64,000 nucleotides of DNA. Origin: Phallus indusiatus. Its lineage: Eukaryota; Basidiomycota; Agaricomycetes; Phallales; Phallaceae. Made by a program: the position numbers and the translations under genes. Location of the stretch: contig JAQFWX010000110.1 in assembly GCA_027605045.1 (NCBI GenBank), forward strand, positions 48,043 to 112,042, given 5' to 3'. The notes below the pieces were generated by a model. It was not told the DNA's origin, did no database searches, and worked only from the letters and a program-made list of their open reading frames with translations. This document shows, piece by piece, positions 44,888-56,331 of this stretch (positions are counted from its first letter, which is position 1; every line of letters starts with the position of its first letter).

Positions 44888-46235
44888 CCTGCGCTACGTG
44901 AGTACTGGAAGGAGGAGTACAGTGACTTATTCGGGTCAGTACCAAATAGACTCCCTCCATTTAGGGATGTAAATCATCATATCCCATTAATAGAACCTAA
45001 CAAGGTTATTCGGTACAGACTACCGAAGTGCCCAGACGCCCTCAAGCCACTGTTGGCTGAAAAAATAGAGCGCTACATGCAAGCAGGTTGGTGGGAACCG
45101 ACTGTTGCACAGCAAGCCATCCCTATGCTATACCTGTTTAAGAAGGCATTATCAGGACTACGCACAGTCTTTGATCTGCGACAGTAGAATGATAACATGT
45201 TGAAAGACATGACCTTGTTTCCAGACCAGGAGACCATCCACCAAGACATGGCGTGCCCCATAACCTTTCCCGAGGGTTTACATAAGTCGTACACTAGGAT
45301 CCAAGGTCTACTATCAAATATGTAGCACGTATTTACCTCGTACTTCCCATACTCCATGCACAGCCCTCTGATCCGTCCATTTCCAAATGGAGTCTGCCCA
45401 CTCGATTTCCTGACTAACCAGGGGTTCGGTTAGCCCGGACTCTGCCCATTTCATCCGTTCTAGAAACTACCATTACTTTCTTATCCTTTTCTCCTTTTAG
45501 CCTAGCTACCTTACATTCGTGTATTTAAGCCCCAGTTTGTAGCTGGGGATTCCTCAGTCAGAATATAATCTATTCTTCTCTCTTATCTATTCCGTCTCTG
45601 TTCTTCTCCATACTCTGCATACTCGTCTCGTACTTAGTTGTGAGCTTGTGCATAGATCAAGTCCCAGTCGTCGTCAGACCTCTTGGGCAAACTAAGTTCA
45701 TCATTGTAATTAACGTCGGACTTGTGTGTACTAGCTACGTACTTCTCTTGTTCTCTGAAATCGAGGGATATCTGAAGTTGGGCGAGTGGGCACAGCATAT
45801 AAGCTGAAGCCAAGTCCCTCACACCCATACTTCCTGTACTCTCTTTATCCACACGCACGTGTTACGTACTAGACCAGACTTACCCGGGATAGACATGGAA
45901 CACAGCACTTGACACAGATATGGATAAGATGGACAAAATTCATGAATGGAGAACTCCATGCACTTACAACGATGTTCAGAAGTTTCTCGGACTCATGTAG
46001 TATGTTGCAGCCTATCTTCTGGGAGTTGCAACTTATACTACCCCACTATCGGGATGCACCCACAACAACAGACAGTTCGAGTGGACACCAGCACTAGAAT
46101 GCTGTTTCAATGCAATCAAAGTATTGATGAAGAATGCCCCAGTTCTTAAACCTATCAATCCTGATAGCGACGAGCCAATTTGACTTGTAACTGATGGATC
46201 CAAGTGTGGCATTGGTGCGTACTATGGTCAAGGTG
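44888..46235 (+). pseudogene. Gypsy reverse transcriptase, two remnants around LTR7-a
   Basis: 44888-45248 encodes the RT N-terminus (YWKEEYSDLFG, GWWEPTVAQQAIPMLYL, LRTVFDLRQ then TAG, LFPDQETI). 45915-46235 resumes at KMDKIHEWRTPCTYNDVQKF and goes to LVTDGSKCGIGAYYGQG. The segment containing the catalytic YxDD box is absent; the minus copy has it. In-frame stops include TAG in LGLM*YVAAY. Confidence 0.8.
45249..45914 (+). mobile_element. Solo LTR7, copy a, 5' end missing
   Basis: Matches LTR7-b from GGCGTGCCCC to CACTTGACA; the first ~10 bp are lost. There is no TSD, and RT sequence is missing next to it, which fits a deletion at the LTR. Confidence 0.82.
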
Positions 46236-46652
46236 TAAGGCTCTAAATGGGTTATACCCGCGGGTACGGGTACCTGTACCTGTGGGTAAGTGTCAAATTT
46301 TTGGGTATCTGCGACCTGTCATGGGTAATACCCGCGGGTTTAGCAGAAAACCTGCAGGTATGCAGGTCAACCTGTCTTGACGGGTAACCTGCAGGTACCT
46401 GTGGGTTTTTGGTCAATACCTGTGGGTTTTCTGGTCAATACCTGTGGGTTACCTGTGAGTATATGGATTTTTTTTTGGAGTACCTGCGGGTACCAACGGG
46501 TAACCTGCGACAACATCCCAAAATGCCTACCTGTACCTGTCACAGGTTAAATAGGCGCCGGATAATTGACCTGCGGGTCATAATACCTGTGGGTACGGAT
46601 ACAGGTACCTGCAGGTATTACCTGTGATACCTGCAACCCGTTTAGAGCCTTA
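46236..46652. mobile_element. hAT MITE H5
   Basis: 417 bp, TAAGGCTCTAAATGGGTT to AACCCGTTTAGAGCCTTA, 8-bp TSD TCAAGGTG (46228-46235 and, after LTR3-d, 47054-47061). Confidence 0.9.
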
Positions 46653-46654
46653 TC

Positions 46655-47040
46655 TGTCAGGGTACGCTACCGCCGTCTCTCATTTTCTTATTTATTATCA
46701 TCGGCATCATTTCGTTTCTATTTTATTTATCATTTCCATATTTTACTTTCACTCTCCGTTTCCTTGTTCTGTCTCTATTTCACTTTCTCTACTCGCGCGC
46801 TCGTACCCGGCGTGATGCCCGTGACATCACGTCACTTAGGTTCGGTTTGGGCACCTGGCACTTAGCTGTGTCAGGGCCGCACGCCGCGTCGTCGTTTTAT
46901 GTATATAGTAGCTGTACCTAGAGTGAGGGTCCCTAAGCTTGTTCTCTTAGGATCCCCTCCCTCTAGGTGAGTAGTATAGTCATTGCCCAATATAGTACTT
47001 AGGATCCCCTCCCTCTAGTCTGAGCTGAGTAGCCCTAACA
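46655..47040 (+). mobile_element. Solo LTR3, copy d, with a 15-bp flanking duplication
   Basis: 386 bp, TGTCAGGGTACGC to CCTAACA. Both sides carry GTTTAGAGCCTTATC (46640-46654 and 47041-47055), much longer than the 5-bp TSD of the other LTR3 copies. Sits at the right end of H5. Confidence 0.9.
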
Positions 47041-47053
47041 GTTTAGAGCCTTA

Positions 47054-48900
47054 TCAAGGTGTGAATTAGCAAACCTGCAGACCAGCAGGGTTTCTGTCTA
47101 AGAAATTCACTCCGGCACAGTACAACTACCAGACTCATGAACACGAGCTCATCGCAGTACTTGAAGCACTGAATAAGTGGGAAGACAAACTACTAGGTCG
47201 TAAATTCACCCTAGTAATGGATAACGAGGCCTTGAAACACTTCAAGACACAGCTCCGTATGTCACCTAGACAGGCGAGATGGTACGAGTATCTCTCTCGT
47301 TTCAACTATGAAATGATTCACATCAAAGGTGAGACCAACATGGTCGCAGATGGACTCTCGAGATATTTCGAGGATGACCTACCAAATGAGATACACCCAC
47401 CTGAGAACTATGTCAACATTGACATGAAACTAGATCTAACAGGGGATCAGTTACCTCCTGAGAGGAAAAGTGAACTCAGGATCAGTGTAGCAAGATGCAT
47501 TAACACTCGGGCGAAAGCTAGAGTCCAATAACAAACTGCTGAGTGAGCACCTACTGAACAACAATCAGTGTCCATTGAAGAAGTGGATACAGACGATGAA
47601 GATGTACTGGCAATCACAACACAGCATAGCAGTAAAACACTTAAAGCCAAGATTGAAGGCTTTGAAGGACTAGCTGACCTGATAAGGAGTGGCTATAAAG
47701 ATGACACAACACTGAAGAAAGTGTTAGAAAACCCTGATGCATACAAAGGGTTTAGTATGAAAGACCAGCTACTGTACACGAAGAATCAGTTTTCCTGTGA
47801 CGTGGTCTGCGTACCCCATCACTTATTTTACCAGGGGAGGAAGCTGGTAGATGTCACGGTACGCTAGCGCCTCTTCCGATTATTCGATTTCTTCGATTTC
47901 TTTCGGTTTCATTTTGTGTTACGATTTCCTTCATTTCCCATACTTTGCCGTTTCCATTAGTTCCATTGTTTTCTCGATTTCTCGATTTCTTCGATTTCCT
48001 TCGATTTCTGTTTGTATCTCCTCGGATCCCATGGAGATCAGTCGGACACTTCGTATCCTGTACTTATATGCGTTTTCCCTAGAGGGGGATACCTAAGCTT
48101 GTTCTCTTAGGTTTTCCCTCCTCTAGGTGAGTAGTTAGTCGCTGCCCCTCAATAGATCTTAGGTTTTCCCTCCTCTAGGTGTGTGCCCTGTGTCGCCCTA
48201 ACAGTAGAGATTATTATCATTAGTGAAACATATGAAATTGTAGGACACTTTGGATGCTATAAAATGTCGCAATACATTAGACAAGTGTATTGGTGGAGAA
48301 TAATGGCAGAGGACATCGATGAATACTGCAAATTGTGCAGTAAATGTCAAACTAATAAGGATGACAATAGACACCCTAGCGGTCTACTGAAGATGCTACC
48401 TATTCCCAATAAACCATGGGAATCAGTTGGGATGGACTTTATAGGCCCATTACCAGTATCGAAAGGATATGACTTCTTACTAGTCATAATTGACAGATTG
48501 ATGTCAATGGTGAGACTCATGCCCACCATTACGAAGTTAACTGTGAAAAGCGCAGCACACCTGTATTTCGAAGGTGTAGTCAGACATCATGGCATACCAG
48601 CTTCTATCATTAGCGATAGAGATACCAGATTCACCACTAAATTCTGGAAAGAACTGCAGTGGCTAATAGGGACAAAACTCCTCATGTCCACTTCATTCCA
48701 CCCACAGATGGATAGAGCAACAGAGTGGGCGAACTGCTCCATAAGGCAAGCATTACATTCTATAATAGACAACGATCAGAAGGATTGGGCTGAACGTATC
48801 CTGATGGCAGAATTCACACTCAACAGTAGCACGAGTGAAATGACCAAGTTCACACTGTTTGAACTTAACTATGGATACACCCCTGTGCTAGGGTGACAGC
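47054..48900 (+). pseudogene. Gypsy RNase H and integrase
   Basis: RNase H: FLSKKFTPAQYNYQTHEHEL, LGRKFTLVMDNEALKHF, VADGLSRYF. After the LTR1-e insertion comes the integrase: zinc-binding H..H..C..C (VGHFGCYKM..YCKLCSKC), the catalytic core GMDFIGPLP, ISDRDTRF and a third acid in HPQMDRATEWAN. It stops at TGA 48895-48897 before the C-terminal domain, which continues out of frame to about 49045. Confidence 0.82.
47852..48203 (+). mobile_element. Solo LTR1, copy e
   Basis: 352 bp, TSD GTAGA (47847-47851 and 48204-48208); lies between RNase H and integrase. Confidence 0.94.
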
Positions 48901-49053
48901 TCAACACAGACACCAAATTCAATGGTGTGAAGCAATTCACATTACAAGCGAAATGGAATCTTATGGCTGCACACGATGCCATAATAGCAAGTCGCATGAA
49001 ACAAACCATGCACACGAACACTCACAGACGATGTCACGTAAGGCTGTTCACGG

Positions 49054-49654
49054 TATAATGATCTGATGTGAATAGCTAAATGTATCGGCTATAAATGATT
49101 GGAAAAACTACGAAGATATTTATTTATGAGGTCGTTAGTCTACCGTGGAGTGGGTCCTGGTGCTAGTTTCAGATAGAGAGAGGGTGAGTGAATGGGTGTG
49201 TGGATAGGGGAGAATGTATGCGCTGATATCAAACCAACACAAACAAACACTAACACCAACTGCAATGATAAGAAGGATCGTATACAAGTGTGCAAGTGAG
49301 ATAGTGAACTGATAGTCGATAATGAACTGGAAATGCGACTAGAGAGAGGACTGAAATATGGAGGACCTGCAATCAATGATGACTGTATTCCTTGAGTGAG
49401 TTAGTGAATGCGACAAGATGAAAATAAAACTGCTAGTTTATACTCCGAGACCTCACTCAGAGTTAATCCAAAGATATAGATATGAGCTAAGGCTCCACAC
49501 GAGTTTTGGTCGCGGGTACCCTCGCGACCCTTTAGCCAATCAGAATGCAGGATTTTGCCCTTAACCCATGAAATCCTGCATTCTGATTGGCTAGAGGGTC
49601 CCAAGGATACCGAAGGATAAAACCCGTGTGGAGCCCTAATATGAGCGTAGAAAT
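49054..49654 (-). mobile_element. Element X fragment (copy D)
   Basis: Matches the promoter/leader end of X (TATAATGATCTGATGTG onward) up to GTAGAAAT, where LTR1-f replaces the rest. The left flank reads CACGG, like the other X target sites. H6 is inserted within it. Confidence 0.82.
49488..49638. mobile_element. hAT MITE H6 with internal fold-back
   Basis: 151 bp, TAAGGCTCCACACGAGTTTT to complement (GGAGCCCTA), 8-bp TSD ATATGAGC (49480-49487 and 49639-49646). Contains an inverted repeat around CCAATCAGAATGCAGGAT, related to the fold-back at 56203-56331. Confidence 0.92.
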
Positions 49655-49997
49655 TGTTAGGGCGACTCAGGGCACACACCTAGAGGAGGGAAAACCTAAG
49701 ATCTATTGGGGGCAACGACTAACTACTCACCTAGAGGAGGGAAAACCTAAGAGAACAAGCTTAGGTATCCCCCTCTAGGGAAAACGCATATAAGTACAGA
49801 GTATGAGGTGCCCGACTGATCCCCATGGGATCCAAGGAGATAGAAACAGAAATCAGAGCAGATCGAAGAAATCGAGAAATCGATGAAAATAGTGGAAACG
49901 GCAAAATACGGGAAATGAAGGAAATCGAAGTGCGAAATGAAATCGAAAGAAATCGAAAAGATCGAATAATCGGGTGAGGCGCTAGCATACCGTAACA
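49655..49997 (-). mobile_element. Solo LTR1, copy f
   Basis: 343 bp on the minus strand, ends TGTTAGGGCGAC and CCGTAACA. The flanks do not match (GAAAT/GGCAA): X sequence on the left, hAT MITE sequence on the right, so this junction is rearranged. Confidence 0.88.
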
Positions 49998-50119
49998 GGC
50001 AATTTTTGAGCTCTCTAGAGCCAAAATGAATAAAAAATCACGAGTAAAATCTCTGAAACCCATCACTTGCAAAGCTTTGACCCAGGTACCTGCAGGTATT
50101 ACCTGGGTAATAACAGCAT
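49998..50119. mobile_element. hAT MITE remnant
   Basis: Contains the GAGCTCTCTAGAGCC motif found in H1 and H3, and CCAGGTACCTGCAGGTA repeats, but no terminus is left. Confidence 0.6.
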
Positions 50120-50438
50120 TGTAACGTTTCATTACTTTTTATAGTGTACCGCGGACGGTACACAATTTATATCACGCTGTAATTTCACACCAAGAATAAC
50201 AGACCAAGGGTGCTGTATTTTTGTGGTGTAAAACAAAGTGCGCGTGCTGAATCAGCATGCGCGTAGCTACTACTAATGTACAGTTATTACATAATGGCTC
50301 GCCGCGTCACGGCGAGCCAGAGGCGTTAAGCGCCCCTATTATTAGAAGTAATAATAGTAATTACTGCAGAGGGCTTCGCCCTCTGCATATGCCTAAGTGG
50401 CATATACTCAATCCACCGCATGCGGTGGATCCGTTACA
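50120..50438 (-). mobile_element. 3' LTR (family G1) and polypurine tract of the minus-strand Gypsy element
   Basis: 319 bp. On the minus strand it runs from TGTAACGGATCC to GAAACGTTACA and is preceded by the purine tract AAGGGGAGGA (50439-50448), the plus-strand primer expected next to a 3' LTR. It has a series of near-perfect palindromes: CCACCGCATGCGGTGG, GCAGAGGGCGAAGCCCTCTGC, GGCTCGCCGTGACGCGGCGAGCC and GTACCGTCCGCGGTAC. Confidence 0.85.
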
Positions 50439-50500
50439 TCCTCCCCTTGTGACTTGGACTCCAAGTCATAGGATCGCGAAGAGGAGGCGTCTGACTGTAA

Positions 50501-52318
50501 TCAGTCAGTGGGATTGCTGTAGTCAATCTCCATGCTCTCTGAGGCACTCGGATGCGGTGTGTCAAGGTCCTCAGGGGGCCTCAACAATTCCTCGTCTGTC
50601 ATCTGAATTGGGACGGACGGGGAGTAGGCCTTGTTAGGCGGACCTGCCACGATACTGGCAGGTGAGGCCGACGCATGGACGGTGGGGGCGGCCGACTGAG
50701 TCGTACACACCTTTTTTGATGGACGATCCAGTCCACGGCGCACGCGATAGTCATGCGCGATGTGATTGACATCTTCTCCATTGGCATAATGTTGGAGAAG
50801 GGGCGCGATCACCTCAGTGACGCGTTTTGTCGTCGCTCCATTGGTGTGCATGGAGTGAATCACCTCCTCTGGTGATGGAGGAGGGGGATTTGCACTCGAA
50901 GGAACGAGTGTAGCCTTCCATGAGCGTGGAAGGCAGGTGGGTGGAGGAATTACCCCTACCACCGAGAGTTTCTTCCCACACAGTAAGTGCGGGGTCGAGG
51001 AGGCATTCAGCCGCCTTCTCGAGGAACTTGGCACATACTTCACGAGTATGTGTGACTCGTTTGAGCCAAGCAAACACCTCAACGTCTTGAGGGTTTAGTG
51101 ATCTATCCAACATAAGTCGGATGTAGGGAGGGACCTGGTTAGGGTCCGCATTCCAAGTATTGATTAAATACTTGATCTCGGGGTGGATTAGTTCTCCTGA
51201 GATAGACACCACCGACGGGCGGTTGGCGGCAGCCTCCATAGCTTCAAGCTTGGCTGTTTTCCTCGCTAGGCGACACTCCTTCATGGATCTGCGCCAGCGA
51301 GTCCATGCGTATGAAATACGCATGTGAACCCCTCTGTCGTCGGGGTACATGAACACCAGGGGTCAGTCCAAACCCAGGTTCCAATCTCGACGAACAATGG
51401 TTCGTCGAGGCTGCAGGTGTTATACCATGCAGTGGGGTTGGGGGTGCCAGGCACCAGAGAGTGATCCCCACTAACAGTGGGGTCGAAGCCCTTTACGAAG
51501 AAGGGCCATGGGTCCCTATTGGAGTCCCATCCTGGCTTGGTCCGTGGATACGGACCAGAGGGTTTCTTTGGAGAAACCGGGGCAGCATCGCGAGAGCCCA
51601 ATGCCTTGGTTGCATCAGCGTAGGTACACTGAGGCTTGCGTTTGGTGGACGACGCGATGGAGGCGTCGTCGTCATAGTCGTTATCATCGACTATGTCTTC
51701 CATGTTGTCATCAGACGACATGTCATTGAAGATATCAGGCAAAGGGGCTGTCTGGGATGGCTCAGGCGCTTTGTCGGCCTGGTCTCTCGACCGCTTCTTG
51801 GAGGTTAATGGGGAAGTCGACGGGCCTGCCGTCGACGCTGAATGTTCAAGTTCAGCAATACGAGCTTTCAACTCGTAGATACGACGATTCGCATCGTCGA
51901 GGTGATCTGTCAAGGACTTGACATCCTTTTCAGCTTCTTCTAGACATTCGTCTAGATGATAGTACTCCCTTCTTATGAAGGGAAAGGCCTTGTAGACGGC
52001 CTGCTTGACCATATCATGGTCAAGGATGATTGCCCCGCTGCCAGTGGGGCCTGCCAGGTGACTGGCAAAGTTGTTGCACGCAGTGCAACTATCATTGTTA
52101 TGATAGACGGATATGCATCCGTCCATTGTGTCTAAGGTCCATTCGGACCTTTGCAGAGCCAGTTGAGCCTCTGCTTTTTTGAACCTACTAACAGGTTGCG
52201 GTGTAGGTGACCGCGAGCGTGATCGTTCGCGTTGTTTTCCCTTGCTGTCAGGCATGGGGGGTGTGAGAAAGAAAAGGCCATGGACGGTCTTTTGGGTTAT
52301 GTAGTTGGGCGGCCTCAT
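50501..52318 (-). pseudogene. ORF3 after pol: unknown protein in the Gypsy element
   Basis: Open from ATG 52318 (or the internal ATG 52255, MPDSKGKQRERSRSRS) to 51281, then in two other frames (switches near 51352 and about 50970) to the stop at 50501; about 600 residues. It is Arg/Ser-rich at the start, with a Cys/His cluster CTACNNFASH, then a long coiled coil (LDECLEEAEKDVKSLTDHLD), an acidic stretch, a helical region (KYLINTWNADPNQVPPYIRL) and a Pro/Ser-rich end with an acidic tail. No TM segment or signal peptide, so it does not look like env. It lies between integrase and the PPT. Function unknown; the Cys/His and basic parts suggest nucleic-acid binding (inference). Confidence 0.65.
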
Positions 52319-52388
52319 GGAGCGCCCAAGTGAAAATTACCTCACCGTGTAGCAGTGAAGTGCCAGTGGATCCCTGTGGACGGGATCT

Positions 52389-53316
52389 TCAAGCAGATCC
52401 CCGAGTGGGATCTGGGCGCTTGTTGTTGGTCCACGACTCTCCGTGATTGGATAGTCGTGGCAGCTGCCGAGGCTCGTTTACGCCTCGTAATTGCAAGTAC
52501 TTGTCTAGAGCTTGCAAGTCCTTACAGTTACTGTAAGGTTCCCAAGTGGTATCCCCAAGGGTCCACTGGACTAGGAACTCGAGATCTTTCTCGTGAGTTC
52601 CACTCCAGCGATGAGCTAGGAATTCCTCGACGTGCCATTCAGCATCGTCTGGCTGTCCAAAGTCATATGCTGTGAGTGTATCGCGGCGTGGAAATCTCTC
52701 ATCGTCATTGGCGATGTGGGGTTTAATCAAATCCACGTGAAATACGGGATTTATGTGACGCTGCTTGAGCTCTTCAGAGAGCTCAAGTTTCACTGTGATA
52801 TTGTCCTTAACGGACAATATTTTGTATGGTCCCACATAACGCGGGATCAACTTCTTAACTCTCCCCTTGGGGAGGTTCAGATTCCTTGTCGATAAATAGA
52901 CGAGGTCACCCTCTTTGTACTCTGGTGCATTGCACCGTGAGTTGTTCACGTAGTGAGCCTGTTTAACGCAATTGGCTATGATAGCGTCATGCGCTATCAT
53001 GAGATTCCACTTTGCCTGTTGAGCAAAGTGTTGAACACCTTTGAATTTGGTGTTCGTCTCAATTTTCCTTCCCAAACTGGGAAGGTAGCCGTAATTGAGT
53101 TCAAACGGCGCGAAACCAGTGGTTTCGCTGGTGCTGCTATTAATAGCAAACTCCACCATTGGGATCCTTTTGGCCCAATCTTTTTGATTGTTCTGTATCA
53201 CGGAACGAAGTATTTGACCAATCGAGCGATTGGCTCGCTCGGTAGATCCATCCGTTTGTGGATGGAACACTGTGGACATGAGCAATCGTGTCCCCATTAG
53301 GTGTTGTAGTTCCTGC
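52389..53316 (-). pseudogene. Gypsy integrase C-terminal half with chromodomain
   Basis: Starts in the integrase core just before the third catalytic acid (ELQHLMGTRLLMS, HPQTDGSTERANRSIGQ), then the GPY/F-type region (LIPRYVGPYKILS, INPVFHVDLIKPH) and a chromodomain (EWHVEEFLAHRW..EFLVQWTLGDTTWEPY). Chromodomains direct integration to heterochromatin in chromoviruses. The earlier integrase core, zinc finger and RNase H end are missing at the H7 junction. Confidence 0.85.
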
Positions 53317-55294
53317 TAAGGCTCCACATGGGTATTATCCTCGGATACGGGTACCTGTACCCGCGGATACGTTCGCAATTTCTTTCTATCCTTTATCCTA
53401 TCTGGATATCTCAGGCGGGTACCCTCAAAACCTGGCGGATAAAGGGTAACATCCGAATATCCGGTTATCCGCAGGTAAACCCGCGGGTATTCTCTTTTTT
53501 CAAGTTTCAAAATCTTTATTTTACTACCATATAATTTCTATATACTACATTCAATCTATAATCATGGGAGTTTCTTGGTTTTCTCCCACCGCTGAGACAT
53601 GTTCATCACGATTTTTCCCCCTTTTCCACCCTTTCACTAAGTTATTAGTAAATGCTTCTTCGACAGATAGTTGTGGCATCAACATCCAAGAGTTGAGTAA
53701 GACGTTGGACCGGACCGATTCATCACCCAGTGCATTCCGGACTGGACTCATTGTCTTTCCAGACAATGAGAACAGCTGTTCCACATCAACGGAAGTGGCT
53801 GAAAAATAAATAAGAAAGGAAAGATAAAACAAATGATGGAGCAACTTACCAGGACAACTTAAGACATCTTTTGCTAACCTAACCAGCTGTGGAGAGGTCA
53901 ATTTTGCAGCCAGTTGCCCATGCCAGAAGCTCAGCGGTGACAGGCAAGTCCGCTCTGTTGGTTGTCGAAGATAGCGTGAGAAAGCATCTTCAAGTACTGG
54001 AGGTGCTGTACTGCTTTCAAACCATTCGAAATCAGAGTTATTCTATAATAGAACTATGTTAGTAATACCCAGTATCATCCATTAATTAATACTCACCGTC
54101 GTCTCATCAGCTTGAGCAGTGATCTCCTGATCTTTGTATTTGTTCTCCCAGAGTTCTTTTGTGAGACAGACAGCCTCATCCACCCAAGATTCAGGCCAAT
54201 CTTTTGTGCAAAAGTATTCCATTTTATATCTAGGATGAAGAACTATCCAAGTCATTAAGTCAATGGCCGGCTTGATAATTGATAATCACTTACTCATGGC
54301 AATTCGGTAGATGGAAGACTCATCGGTCTTCATATAATACTTGTCCAATATGGCTAACGCCTTTTTTGCCCCATGTTGAATCGCGATGTGGAGTTTATCA
54401 TTTTGCAGGATATCTTCAAGGTTACCCGTCAGCTTGTCAATGATAGGAATGACCTGGTGGACCAAGACTGTGCTGCTTTGTGAGATATGCTTGGTGACAC
54501 GTTGAAAGAGCTATGTAAATTTAGTGAGATCCCAATACAGCTTAAAAATGAATGAAAATACCTCTAAAATTGGCTTAAGTTGATCTAATAGCTCCCATTC
54601 AACATCGGAGAGTGTGAACTTGTCAAGCTTGAACTTCGAAAATGCTGGATTATCGCAGAGGCGGATGACGGCAGGTTTTTGGAGAAGGTGCCATTCGAGG
54701 CATTCAAAATGACTGTTCCAGCAGGTGGCAACAGGTCGTTTAAGCATGAGTGGCTTGATTTCAACATATTTGCAGCAGTCCAGAAAAGCTGTCTGGACAG
54801 GGTCTGAGTTCGACACACGTTTCGCCAATCCAGTCGCCTTGAACACGTCTCAGCATCTTTAGTGAGACATGAATGATTGGAACTCACCTTGGATAAGACG
54901 AATCGAGCCTCAAATTGGTCTGTGGTACTCATTGAGTCCAGCTTATGCGGGGACTCGGCATCTAGCTCATCAATCTCCTCTTCAAGGATTTGTTGATGCT
55001 TGGGATCCTCATCTTGCTCATATTCTTCATCTTCTTCGTCCGGCTCGTTTTCTTCCTCCAAGTCTTTGAGTCTAGTTGCCAAGTGCTGAGTTGACACGTC
55101 ATCTAGGTCAGATTCTTCATCAGGAGACCGCCCAGACTTATTGCACCGAAATGGAGATATAAAAGCCTATGGTAAATAGTTAAAAATGAAGTATAGTAAT
55201 AAAGAATGATAACATACCTGTTCAACAAGATTTATTATGTGCGCGAAGCAACGTATACGAAAATGTTTGCCACCCCACCCTGGAATGCGCCGTG

Positions 55295-55970
55295 TGTCAA
55301 GCGCCGTGTTCCGAGCCTATCCCGGATACGTCCGGTCTAGTACGAAACACGTGCGTGCGGATAAAGAGAGTACGGAGAGTACGGGTGTGAGGGACTTGGC
55401 TTCAGCTTGTATGCTGCGCCCACTCGCCCAACTTCAGATATCCCTCGATTTCAGAGAACGAGAGAAGTACGTAACTGGTACGCACAAGTCCGACGTTAAG
55501 TACGACGACGAACTTAGATTGCCCAAGAGGTCTGGCGACGACTGGGACTTGAACTACGTGCAAGTCCGCAACTAAGTACGAGACGAGCACGCAGAGTACG
55601 GAGAAGAACAGAGACGGAGTAGATAAGAGAGAAGAATAGATTATATTCTGACTGCGGAATCCCAGCTACGAAACTGGGGCTTAAATACATGAGTATAAGG
55701 TGCCTATACTAAAAGGAGAAAAGGATACGAAAGGAATGGTGGTTTCTAGGACGGATGGAACGGGCAGAGTCCGGACTAACCGAACCCCTGGTTAGTCAGG
55801 ACATCGAGCGGACAACCCCCATTTGGAAATGAGCGGATCGGAGGGCTGTGCATGAAGTACGGAGTAGTACGCACGTCGTACGAGATGCGTACTTGGGAGG
55901 AGATAACGGATCACGGGGTGTGACTTACGTAAAGCTCCGGGAAAGGTCACGGGGCACGCCGGGCGTGACA
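55295..55970 (-). mobile_element. Solo LTR7, copy b
   Basis: 676 bp; on the minus strand TGTCACGCCCGGCG to GGCGCTTGACA, TSD CCGTG (55290-55294 and 55971-55975). A sister of LTR2: shared terminus GGAACACGGCGC and shared inner GACTTGGCTTCAGCTT. Confidence 0.94.
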
Positions 55971-56202
55971 CCGTGCAAGAGCATCTGTCATTGTATCGTT
56001 ATTAGATGCGTTATCGCCGGCTATGCCAATTAGCTATGATTGTAAGCATTAATCAGTATAGATCAATAAAGAAAACGAGACACACACCTTATCTGTGATT
56101 TCAAAACTGTTGAGCACAGAGTGGACTTGTTCTGCAAGATATTTACCCGTATGACTTAACGGGATGCGAATGAAGTCAAGGGTGAGCTTAGTGACATCCA
56201 TG

Positions 56203-56331
56203 TAGGGAATGACAAGGGTATTCACCCGAGGGTATTTGCGACCTCTTAGCCAATCAGAGTGCAGGATTCGTGCATTCTGATTGGCTAAGAGGTCGCAAAT
56301 ACCCTCGGGTGAATACCCTTGTCATTCCCTA
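56203..56331. mobile_element. Near-perfect fold-back MITE, 129 bp
   Basis: TAGGGAATGACAAGGGTATT and its exact complement at the other end, with the two arms identical almost to the centre (CCAATCAGARTGCA). 8-bp TSD CATCCATG (56195-56202 and 56332-56339). Inserted in the transposase gene; very young, judged by arm identity. Confidence 0.94.

Larger units (their letters stand above)
43142..49053 (+). mobile_element. Ty3/Gypsy chromovirus copy, plus strand, degraded
   Basis: Order on the plus strand: CCHC, protease, RT N-terminus, (deletion), RT C-terminus, RNase H, integrase. The gag N-terminus and both LTRs are missing. The left end abuts LTR6 and the right end is cut by X-D. Inserted: CACTG copy 2, LTR7-a, H5, LTR3-d and LTR1-e. 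Same family as the minus-strand copy at 50120-64000. Confidence 0.88.

Noticed and set aside
56203..56331. Perfect palindrome considered as a replication origin or terminator
   Set aside because: The exact 8-bp TSD and TAGGG/CCCTA ends show that it is a transposed MITE.
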